From NCBI GenBank assembly GCA_024364735.1, contig JAGFNQ010008267.1, forward strand, positions 1 through 64,000: DNA of 64,000 bases. The letters run 5' to 3'. Each line of letters opens with the position of its first letter. Position 1 is the first letter of the stretch. The DNA comes from Boesenbergia rotunda (lineage: Eukaryota > Streptophyta > Magnoliopsida > Zingiberales > Zingiberaceae). The position numbers and the translations under genes are program-made. Below are positions 31,278-40,451 of this stretch, in pieces. Under the pieces are notes generated by a model. It was not told the origin of the DNA. It saw only the letters and a list, made by a program, of their open reading frames with translations, and did not search any database.

Positions 31278-32536
31278 ATGCCTCCCCGAGCAGCCCGGTA
31301 TAATTTTTAATTAAGTTAATTTCTTTTCAATTTTTCTCTAAATGCATACTTTCTTTAAATACAAATTCTTTCTCTTAGAAGACGCTGACCAAACCAAGCA
31401 GAACCCGGTACCCAACCTAGTCCTGATCCTAGGTTTCCGAATTTAGAATTGTGTAATAAGTTCGCTCGTACCACCTATAAACCTATCAAGACGAGCTACT
31501 TGAATAGACAACTTTTCACCCAATCCTGTCCCTTAGCAATGAACATCATAAACTTTTACCAACTTGACAATCTCGTATTCTGCACCCACCCAATCAATAC
31601 TTCCTTATGTGTAGAATTTTACAATAACATAATTAGACAGGATAGTCTCATGTTCTCCACCACTGTTCAAGGAATCCCCTTAACTATCACACCAACATTA
31701 ACCGATTTCTAGGACTACGACTCTCGCAGTCCACCTTCTGTTGTTACCCTCCTAGGGAGCCTCCCTTTGATGCTCCCTACTCTCACATTACCTTAGATAC
31801 ATTGCACTCATATTTCTTTAGGCGACCCCTGGCCAGACGATTTCAGTCCGTCAAATTAGAGGTCCAGGACTACGCTCTATATAGGGTCATAGTCCGATGT
31901 ATTCTGCCATTATCCACCAGGGACGTCACCACGATACGACCATTCCACGCCTTTCTCCTGTACGCCTTGATTCACCAGCTAGACATCGACATAGGACTTC
32001 ACATGTTTCATGCTATCCTACACGCATCCAGTGTTACCACGCAAGGGCGGGTACGCACACCCTACTGCCACATCATCACGTCCATATTACATCACCACGG
32101 TAGAAACATTACCGAGGGAGAGATGGTCGCTTTGACCGACTACGATGAAATAGGCTATAGAAACTTCGCCCTAGCCGGTATAGAGGTGTCCAGTACCGGG
32201 GTCTTATCCTGGAGACGTCAGAGAGCAGCTCCCCAGATCGACTCAGACGAGGAGGTTGAGGTCGACATCGGGGATCTAGCAGCAGCAGCCCGAGCGCACA
32301 TAGACGATCCCACTCCACCGACACTCTACAATCGAGTGGCACAGCTAGAGATACATGTTCAGAGCCTCCGAGAGGAAGTGGAGGCCAATCATGTCGAGAA
32401 CATGGAGGCAAATCTGGGCTACTACAACGAGTATATGAGCGCCCTTAGAGCTGAGAGGGAGGCCAGAGAGGCACAGTATAGAGCTGACAGGGAGGCCAGA
32501 GATGCAGAGTATCATGAGATGATGACCCTATTTTGA
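31278..32536 (+). pseudogene. Env-like gene of element B, with 81-nt 5' intron
   Basis: Exon 1 is ATG plus about six codons (31278-31297). The intron 31298-31378 starts GTATAA and ends TCTCTTAG. Exon 2 carries TGA at 31386-31388 (probably from CGA), an open stretch to TAG 31710-31712, a frameshift before about 31755, then an open frame to TGA at 32534-32536. Recognisable parts parallel A2: TSYLNRQLFTQSCPLAMN and INTSLCVEFYNNIIRQDS, then FHAFLLYALIHQLDIDIG, PYCHIITSILHHHG and a long C-terminal charged coiled coil (VAQLEIHVQSLREEVEAN, ALRAEREAREAQYRADRE). No membrane segment is evident. Function unknown; placement is that of the Sirevirus third ORF. Confidence 0.7.
31298..31378 (+). other. Candidate intron in B env-like gene
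   Basis: 81 nt, GT...AG, T-rich. It interrupts a codon after its second base, as does the A2 intron at 13839-14174, so position and phase are conserved although sequence and length are not. Confidence 0.55.
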
Positions 32537-34062
32537 TCCTGGCAGCCAGGCTCCTCTGATCATCCCGGTCCCTCGTCCTAGATTTGCTTAGTATTGTACC
32601 AGTACCTATTTGACTGCCCCTACTCAGTAGGGTTGACTTATGACTGTGTTGACTATTCTATGTTGACTACCTTATGAGTACTGGTTTCTTGTCTATTCGG
32701 CAGTTAGGATTGTGTTCTGTAGAATAGATTAACTCTACTGTTGATTTTCTTACTGCTTTACTTGATTTAAAAATCAGTTTCTAAAAATAGAATTTTGAAA
32801 AACTGTTTTACTTAATTTCAAAATCGGTTTGTTTTAAATCTTTTTCGACTTAGTTTTCTTTCAAAACTATCCCCTTTCAAAACTAGGGCTTTTTGGCAAA
32901 TGGACTTAGCTTAGGCCCTAACCCTAGAACTGCATGCACCTATAGATTTAGAAGCCAGCATCTCACAAGCACCTTAGGGTACTTTTGGTTGATAACCTAG
33001 AAAGGGTTGAGATGCTTAGGTCCTTGCCTTAATTCAAGATGCTTTAAGTCAGTGCATCTGCAGTAATTGGGGCACTAAATACAACTTTTACAGTAATCAA
33101 GTTAAGTGTCAAGTTTAGAAAATCTAATTTGAACAGAAACACTTAACTTGACTAACCCTAGCAAAAACTACTGCTTATAACAGTTAGTAAGTAGCTAAAT
33201 GGGTTAGACAGGTCCCAACAAGAGAAAATTAACTGATTTGGTCTAGTCTTGGTTCAGTACAGCAAAATCATACGAATATTTCTTTCGTTATGAAAGTCAT
33301 CTCTTTTTTGCAATTTAATTTTTGCAATATCTATCTTTTGTGGAATTTAATGCAATTTAATTTTTGCAATATCTATCTGTTTTTGATATATGGCAAAGGG
33401 GGAGAGATAGAAAAGGAAAGAGTTCAAATTTTTTTCAAAATCTCAAAATATTTTTTCAAAAAGTTAGCTACTTTTCAAAGCTTTTCAAAAACTTTTCTAG
33501 AAGTACTTAAGTTTTTTATTAAGAGTACTTTAAGCTTATGTTTTTTCAAAATGTCCATGAGTACTTTAAGCTTAAGTTTTTTCAAAACTTCCATAAGTAC
33601 CTTAAGTTTTTCAAAACTTCCATAAGTACTTTAAGCTTAAGTTTTTTCAAAACTTCCATAAGTACTTTAAACTTAATTTACTAAGTACTTAAATTGTTTC
33701 AAAGTTTACTAAGTGCTTAAGTTTTGCAAATTCTACTAAGTACTTAACTTAAAAGTTTTCAAAAACTTTTGAGTACTTTAAACTTAAGGCTTCAAATTTT
33801 TGTTAAGTACTCCAAACTCATGCTTTCAAAAATTCCTCTATGAACATTTAAAACTTAAGTTATCAAAAGATTTCCAAAGTATCGAAACTTAAGTTTTCAA
33901 AGTGCAAAATCATTCTAAGTAAAGTTTTTTAAAACTTAGAACCCCACGACGTTTTTGAAAAATCTAGGGGGAGATTCCCTCCAGGGGGAGGGAACAAATT
34001 TTTATGCTTTTGATTAACTTAACTTTTTGAACTAAGGTTGCCATAAATCAAAAAGGGGAGAT
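32537..34062 (+). other. B 3' non-coding region with hairpin, tandem repeats and polypurine tracts
   Basis: Hairpin GCATCTCA...TGAGATGC at 32958-33015. 33430-33950 is a degenerate array of about 39-bp units of type CTTCCATAAGTACTTTAAGC with TTTTCAAAA spacers. Purine tracts AAAGGGGGAGAGATAG near 33396, TAGGGGGAGATTCC near 33966 and CAGGGGGAGGGAAC near 33982 precede the terminal tract at 34049-34062. Small AT-rich frames here are not genes. Confidence 0.75.
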
Positions 34063-35441
34063 TGTTGGTGCAAAAAGCACCAAAGTCAAACCTGTGTTTT
34101 GATAATGGCAACGGGGTTCAAAAGTTAAGTCTTGTTATCTAACATGTCACTTGAGTGTGCAGAGTAAAAAGCCCTAGCGAAGGACTGCTAGGCACTGGCA
34201 AAGGAATGCCAGAAGTGAAAAGCCCTAGCGAAAGACTGCTAGGCACTGGCAAAGGAATGCCAGAATGAAAAGCCCTAGCGAAGGACTGCTAGGCGCCAGG
34301 CGAAGGACAGCTTGGGACTGAAGCCCTAGCGAAGGAATGCTAGGCACCGGGTGAAGGACAGCTCGACATCCAAGACCTGGCAAAGGACCATCAGGCAAAA
34401 TTCCAACCAGAGGAACGGTTGGCATCAGGTAAACTCTCCCGAGAGGAGTAGGTGAGGACGCGTTCCCCATAGAGGGAACAGTAGGCGTCGGTTCGACCTA
34501 GGGCTCCATTTTGGAGGCCCAAAGTCAGAACCAAGACAGCTAAGGTTGTATAAACATAATACTCTAATGTTTTGTATTGTTTTGGACTAACCCTGGATGC
34601 AGGACCGAAGGAACGTGTATCTGCAGCTCAGAATGCCCAAAGGAGAGAGGCAAGTAACTGAGCAGGGCGCCCTCAGTGTCCCGGGCGCCCCCAGAGGCAA
34701 CACAAAATAAGCGAAGCAACAAAGGCTTTGGCTGCTCACTGGCCGGGGCGCCCCCAGCAGCCAGGGCGCCCTCAGCAACCAGGGCGCCCTCAGCAGCCAA
34801 GGCGCCCCGCGCCTAAGCAAGCGAAGCCAATCACCCTTATCCAGCCGAGACGCCCACGCGGAAAGAGTCAAGCAGGGCGCCCTCAGCGTCCAAGGCGCCC
34901 CCAGTGTCAAACCTCATCCCTATTCGAGTGGGATAGAGGTTGACCGAGCGAATCTCGGATCACGTGACACATGGGGGGGTGCCCCCAACGTCTAGGGCAC
35001 CCCGAGGTGTTATAAATAGCACCCAACGCCCAGGCTTCCAAGAACAATTCGAACACAATGCTTCTACGCTCTTCTGCTCTCGCCCTTGCTCCGGAAACTG
35101 CCCAACTCGAGCCGACGACGTCCCGCTGCTCCGGAAAAGGTCAACCCACAATCGGACGTCGGTAAAAGAAGAGTCTTTTTGATTATTTAGTTTACTGTGC
35201 TGAATTTGTAAATCAATTCTTGTAAACTATTATTACACTATATATAGAATTGCCCAAAGTAAACGGTCAACGACCATGGGCCTTGGAGTAGGAGTCGACA
35301 CAGGCTCCGAACCAAGTAAAATCGATCGTGACTCTGTGTGATTTTGTTTTCTTAATTTTCGCTGCGTACTTGCTCTAAGTTTTTCCGAAAAACGATTTTC
35401 GATATTCACCCCCCACCTCTATCGGTTCTCTCGATCCAACA
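34063..35441 (+). repeat. 3' LTR of B
   Basis: 1379 bp, same layout as the 5' LTR; TATAAATA at 35011-35018 with one mismatch in the flanking arms. It differs from the 5' LTR by scattered substitutions and short indels, mainly in the repeat arrays. Confidence 0.93.
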
Positions 35442-35468
35442 CACTTCTCTCATATTACTAACACAGGG

Positions 35469-35488
35469 CGCCCCGAGGCGCTATAAAT
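35469..35488 (+). repeat. 5' LTR of C, second piece (20 bp between F and G)
   Basis: CGCCCCGAGGCGCTATAAAT continues the C LTR exactly as in the 3' LTR at about 44724-44743, between the right TSD of F and the left end of G. It contains the front of the C TATA box. Confidence 0.85.
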
Positions 35489-38400
35489 TGTTAAATCCGA
35501 CACGTTTATTCCGCTATGGGAAATTTTTCGGAAAGGTCCTAGAATTATTCGAGCTCTTAGATGAATTTTAGGGGAGTTAAATGATTTAAAACTAAGTCTT
35601 AAAGAGGCTGGTTGCCAAAATGTTCAAATTATGGGTAGAATTGTAAAGAGGCAAAGCTCATTGGACCAAAATGCAAAATGGCACGACACCTTTAACCCTT
35701 CGCTCGCGTGACCTAGCAGCAACCAATCTCCCCGATTCCTCTTTTCATTCGGCCGCAGCAGCGCCGACCTCTCATCCTTTGCAATCCCCAACTCCACCGA
35801 GCTCATCTCCCTCTCGATCACAATCGGAGCCGCCGCCGTTCCTCTTGGGCTTCCACCACTCCGACGAACCGCAACCTCAGATCTAGCCGGCGTCGAAGTT
35901 TCCATCCCTCAATCCTCAAGCCCTCTCGTGAACGGAAGCTAGGGTTTTCACTTCGAGCGATTTGGGGCAAGCGTTCGGAGCATTAGAGGAGGCGTCGCCG
36001 GTACATCAGGCAACCCGGTTGAAGGTGGATCAATCGGAAGGAGGCAGAGAGGTTTGAGCTTTACAACATCGCCGGAGTTTGATTCTAGAGCTTGCTCCCG
36101 ATCTTGGCCTTTCGTGGGGTTCTCTGGTGATGCCAGATCAAATCGGTTGGAGTGATTGCTGTGGAGACTTACCAAGCTTAGGTAAGCATGTTGATGTGAA
36201 GATTTGTTTTGTTGTAGGCTTGTGTTGCGAGTATTGCTTACTACCGTGAGCTGTTGATTGGAGTCTAACCTTGCTATGTGTTGTTTGAAGCTGGGGTAGG
36301 TGAATGCAAGCTGGGGGAAAAAGGAAAGTGCAATATGATTCCTGATCCTGCCCTTAGGTAAGTTCAATTCTGATTTATGGTTGGATTTTTGGTGTTCTTT
36401 GCCGGGGGAAGAATGGAATGTTGAAGTGGATTTTGCTTTGGATAGTAATCTGATCATTCAGTAAGGATAGGACTCCTGTTTTTAGTTGGCTTGTTGTATT
36501 GGAAATTCTAGTTCAGATTGCCTTCGGGAACTCGGATCTTTGCTTGCTTGTTAGGAATCAGTTCTGTTTTGGGTGGCTACTGCCGTGATCTTATTTTGAT
36601 TTGGGATGATTTCTAGGTCTTGGATGATTGGTGTATGAGATGTTGTCGAGTTGTGTTTGGTTTTGTTTGGTTTTGTTACCGACTGTAAGTAGTCTCTTGG
36701 GATGAGATTATGGTAGCGATACTGTGTTGGGTTTTGGAATTGGATGAATTTATGGATAACATTTTCAGTTCTTTGGTCGGAATTTGATACTTCCTTGTAT
36801 AGCTATGTTGTTGAATGAAGCATGGGTTGTATTTTGGCACAGTGTTGAAGTATCTACTTATGAAATTAAGTTGTGTTAGTCTTAGTATTGGGTTGAATGT
36901 TTGTAGATCTATGACAAAGTTCATTCGATTTGCTTCTTGTCATTACCATGAGCGTTTGAATGACATTAGTTTCATAGGAGCCTTGTTGAATGGAAATAAA
37001 GGTTGGGTGAGCTATTGGTTGAACTATGAATTAGGTTTAAATTGAGATTGGACCTAATAAGGTAAATTTGATTGATTTGAGTTTCGAAAACCTAATATGA
37101 TTCTAATATAGGTAACTTGGGATAACTAGGGCCTACTCATTTAATTGTAGTTAATTAAATGAAACGGGACAATTAGGACGATCCTAATAAATTGAGATAA
37201 CTCGTTTAGCTATAATTATATATTATTGTAGCTAAACATATGCCTTTGATACAGGGCATTAACTGGATTTATCATTGCTGATTATCGGACGGGAGACTCT
37301 TTTCTGATACGAGCATCTTTCTTGAGGCGGGTACCCTTTGACTTATCTTTTAGATATTGTCATATTGCTATGCATGGTTGGTTATAGATAGCAGTAAGAT
37401 TATATGCTAGCCTGAGTTATTATGCCTGTTCTGGATACATGTTAGTTATCCCTGAGTTATTATGCCTGTTCTGGATATATGTTAGTTATCCCTGAGTTAT
37501 TATACCTGTTCTGGATACTTGTTAGTTATCCCTGAGATATTATGCTGTTAGTTCCTTACAGTCTTAGGTATATGTATCTATCATACACCATCCTTGCACT
37601 GTTGCATGCCGGCGATCAGCGACTCCCTTGTGGTTGAGCCTAATCGTTTTCCGGTACATGATATGCATGCACGGCCACTCATGGGTTAGTGGATACCGTA
37701 GATGTGTGCATTTGCCCTGTATTGCTCCGTTCGGCCACTATGAGGAGGGTGAGCGCGGGCGTGGTAGCAGCCAGGGGTCCCTTCTCGTACTGAGCCACGA
37801 GGAGATGAGAGCGGAGCTCCCTCATATATACATGGGGTAGGGGGGTGGTCCCCCGCCAGCATCCTGTCCACCCGGTCACTCAGGAGCAGTGATGGCAGGG
37901 TGCGTACAGTTTGTCACAGCTCTACCCACGCGGATGTCGTGGACGATATCCTGACTGGGACTAGGGGGTGACACATGTCATTGCACCATGTGCATATTTT
38001 GCATCGTGCATTGTTTGCTGCACTTATTTGCTGCACTTGTTTGACATGCATATTCTGGAGACTTGTTATTTGAGATCATATGTCTAATGATATTCTCTTG
38101 GTACTTATTATCCTCTTTTCAGGTTAGCTGGATTCTGGTATGTATCTACCTCAGTATTTTCAGTATTAGTTTTTCCATATTGTTGATATGAGACTGTATT
38201 AACGTAGATGCTTATTGTTATTATAACATACTATGCATATCTGCTGGGTATACGCTGAGTTATGGACTCACCCCGTTGCCATATATGTTTTTATTTCAGG
38301 TTGAGATACTTGGAGTCGCCAGAAGAGCCCAGCAGCCAGTCCCTACCCATCGCGTTGACATGCTTTTGCTTTGTACTTGTAGTACATTTGTTTTATATTT

Positions 38401-38682
38401 CTGTTAGTGATTTGTATATGTCATAGGAGTGTGTCATGTGCCCTAAGGGGTTTTTGTATTGGTTGATTCATCGTAAGTCGGACCGGTCCGCAGTCAGGTA
38501 TGATTTACTTAGTTGTCTAGTGTATTTATTTTGTGTTTATATATTTTGGAGGCCTGAGGCCAAATATAAACTGCGTGGTGTTGTTATAGTTGTTGTGTGT
38601 ATGTGTAAATTGTCCGTCGGATAGGGGAGGTGTTGTCCGATTTTATATTGGATCAGCGGCTCCTGGGTCTCGGGGCGTGACA
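35489..38682 (+). mobile_element. LTR-like insertion G (probable solo LTR, gypsy-type)
   Basis: 3194 bp, starting TGTTAAATCCG and ending CGTGACA, flanked by TAAAT (35484-35488) and TAAAC (38683-38687), a TSD with one substitution. No coding capacity. Visible content: a CpG-rich, coding-like stretch at 35690-36000, a 40-bp tandem repeat (37411-37550), and a GGGGCGTGACA end typical of long gypsy LTRs. Size is close to the 3.3-kb Tekay LTR in this window, but the sequences differ. Strand is judged from resemblance of its start to the Tekay LTR start. Confidence 0.65.
37411..37550 (+). repeat. 40-bp tandem repeat in G
   Basis: Unit starts CCTGAGTTATTATGCCTGTT at 37411, 37451 and 37491, with a partial diverged copy at 37531. 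Confidence 0.85.
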
Positions 38683-38687
38683 TAAAC

Positions 38688-39100
38688 AGCACCCAACGCC
38701 AAGGCTTTGAAGGATCCAAGCTTTCCAACGCATTCACGCTCTTCAACTCCCGCGCTCTGCTCCGGAAACCTTCCGACTCGAGATACAAGCGCCAACGACG
38801 TCCCTCTGCTTCAAAATAGATTCTACACCGGACGTCGGTAACGAAGAGTTGTCTTTTTCTTACTGCACCTTTATTGTAATCATCTTCTGTAAATTGATTT
38901 GCGCGATTATAGTATTGCACGCTGTAAACGGTCAACGACCGTGGGCCTTGGAGTAGGAGTCGACCCAGGCTCCGAACCAAGTAAAAATACCTGTGTTTGC
39001 GTTTGTTTGTTTTAATATCCACTGCGTAATTTCTCTAATTCTAAAATCCGAACGTTTTTCGATATTCACCCCCCCCTCTATCGGCTCTCTCGATCCAACA
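38688..39100 (+). repeat. 5' LTR of C, third piece (R/U5)
   Basis: Resumes with AGCACCCAACGCCAAGG, matches 44745-45158 of the 3' LTR, contains the C-tract near 39069 and ends CCAACA. Confidence 0.92.
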
Positions 39101-39102
39101 AG

Positions 39103-39114
39103 TGGTATCAGAGC
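39103..39114 (+). other. Primer-binding site of C
   Basis: TGGTATCAGAGC two bases after the LTR end. Confidence 0.95.
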
Positions 39115-39635
39115 GGGGTAGCTCAAATTTGGTGCAACCACTAATTTGAGAGTTTTTTTCGGATTTACGAAAGTTTTAATCTTATTTCTTTTCTTTCTTG
39201 TTAATCGAGGTTGGTGCAACACCACTCGACCTTTTTCCAAATAAATAATATCTGTAGGTGTGTTTAAAATATTCTTATGCCTTTTTCAATTTTGAATTCT
39301 TATTTTCTCACCATTACTCAGAATTGATAAAACAAATCATTTTTAAAAATTTGTTATAATTTTTTTTTTATTATTTTAATATTTTTCTCGAAATTCATGC
39401 TAAGCAAAAAAATTTTCCAAACAGTAAATTCTTACTTTTTCATCATTAATCAAAATTGATAAAGTCAATATTTTCAAAAATTTGTCATTAATTTTTATTT
39501 TATTTTATTATTTTACCTCAAAATTCGTGCAAACACTTTTATTGAGCTAGTTTTTTTCTCTCTCCCGCACTACTAATCCAAGACCATGTCTTGGTACATT
39601 TTTTTGTGTTTCTTTTGTGTACAAGATTAAACTAA
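39115..39635 (+). other. Leader of C, no gene
   Basis: AT-rich non-coding leader with long T runs between primer site and gag. The start matches the B leader (GGTGCAACCAC, then CGCACTACTAATCCAAGACC). Confidence 0.7.
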
Positions 39636-40451
39636 ATGGCCAACCAAGAATGGAACAGTGCCCATCCACCACTCTTCTCTGGCGAAAACTTCAATTATTG
39701 GAGAAGTCAAATGGAGTTCCATCTGAAGGCTCATATGGACATATGGATGATCGTTCAAACAGGGTTCTACCTCCCTATAGAAGGTGGACTATCATTTACG
39801 TGGGACCAACTGGATGAACCAACCCTGCGGAAGATCGAGACGGATGCAAGGGCAACTGCAATCCTACAATGTGGTCTAACTAATGAAGAATTGAAGCGGG
39901 TTGGATCCTTCAACTGTGCCAAGGAGATGTGGGAAAAGCTAATCAATCTACACGAAGAGAGCTCTGATGTTGAGATCTTAGAAGCTCAAGAACAAGTAGC
40001 TGAGATTGACTTAACACCCAACGTCGAAATCGAACCAGAGTCAAACGGCAAGTTTACTGTGACAAAAATGGTAACCAATTTTGAATTTTTTCCAGAATTA
40101 CAATTAAATAATCAGACTGATATTATAATGGTCAAGGAAGGTATAATTTCAAATGCAGGAAAAACTCCAAAGAAGAAGCTTCAACCTGTACCTGAGTCTG
40201 ACTCAGACTCGGAATCAGAAGACAGTAAAGAAGATCGACCCAAACTGGTCCGATTAGCTGGTGATCATTACAAGAGTACTGGACAAACGATCGGGAAAGG
40301 TAAGTTTTCACTATTTGAAAATCTAATACTTATCTCAAATAACATGATTGATTCAAATAAATTAGTTAAGGTTAATATATTAGAAAACTTAATTCATAAC
40401 CATGCTGATTTCAAGAAACCAGAGTTTTATTTTGATTATTATGTAACGTAG
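39636..40451 (+). CDS. gag: Truncated, rearranged gag of element C
   Basis: A 271-residue open frame starting MANQEWNSAHPPLFSGENF. Residues 1-110 follow B gag (NYWRSQMEFHLKAHMDIWM, ILQCGLTNEELKRVGSFN, EKLINLHEE). The central helical part of B gag, about 70 residues, is then replaced by about 40 residues with no visible homology (VEILEAQEQVAEIDLTPN and following). B-like sequence returns at IIMVKEGIISNAGKTPKKK and the acidic SDSDSESEDSKEDRPKLVRL. The zinc knuckle and coiled coil are absent; the frame ends in AT-rich sequence. It is open from start to stop, yet unlikely to package RNA without the CCHC box. Confidence 0.75.
   Translation: MANQEWNSAHPPLFSGENFNYWRSQMEFHLKAHMDIWMIVQTGFYLPIEGGLSFTWDQLDEPTLRKIETDARATAILQCGLTNEELKRVGSFNCAKEMWEKLINLHEESSDVEILEAQEQVAEIDLTPNVEIEPESNGKFTVTKMVTNFEFFPELQLNNQTDIIMVKEGIISNAGKTPKKKLQPVPESDSDSESEDSKEDRPKLVRLAGDHYKSTGQTIGKGKFSLFENLILISNNMIDSNKLVKVNILENLIHNHADFKKPEFYFDYYVT

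Larger units (their letters stand above)
26882..35441 (+). mobile_element. Sirevirus-like element B: complete ends, gag and env-like gene, no pol
   Basis: 8560 bp with TSD CACTT at 26877-26881 and 35442-35446, two LTRs (26882-28229 and 34063-35441), a primer site and a polypurine tract. It encodes gag (28466-30118) and a spliced env-like gene (31278-32536), with no protease, integrase, RT or RNase H between them. It must have used a pol supplied in trans. Long, similar LTRs and perfect ends make it the youngest layer of the nest. Confidence 0.93.
25404..35463 (-). mobile_element. Solo LTR F, minus strand, host of element B
   Basis: Own sequence 25404-26881 plus 35447-35463, about 1.5 kb, bounded by TSD CAGGG (25399-25403 and 35464-35468). 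On the minus strand it starts TGTGTTAGTAATATGAG and ends GGTCCCAACA. It has a minus-strand TATATAAA at 26000-26007, a transcribed-looking C/T-rich region, a TTCCGCTGCACG motif near 25470, and AT-rich inverted stretches near 26040-26340. It lacks the C-tract of the Sirevirus LTRs, so it is another family, copia or gypsy undetermined. No coding region. Confidence 0.85.

Noticed and set aside
35671..36000. A host gene exon in the GC-rich stretch of G
   Set aside because: It lies wholly within a TSD-bounded insertion, the frames are short, and similar transcribed-leader stretches occur in long gypsy LTRs.
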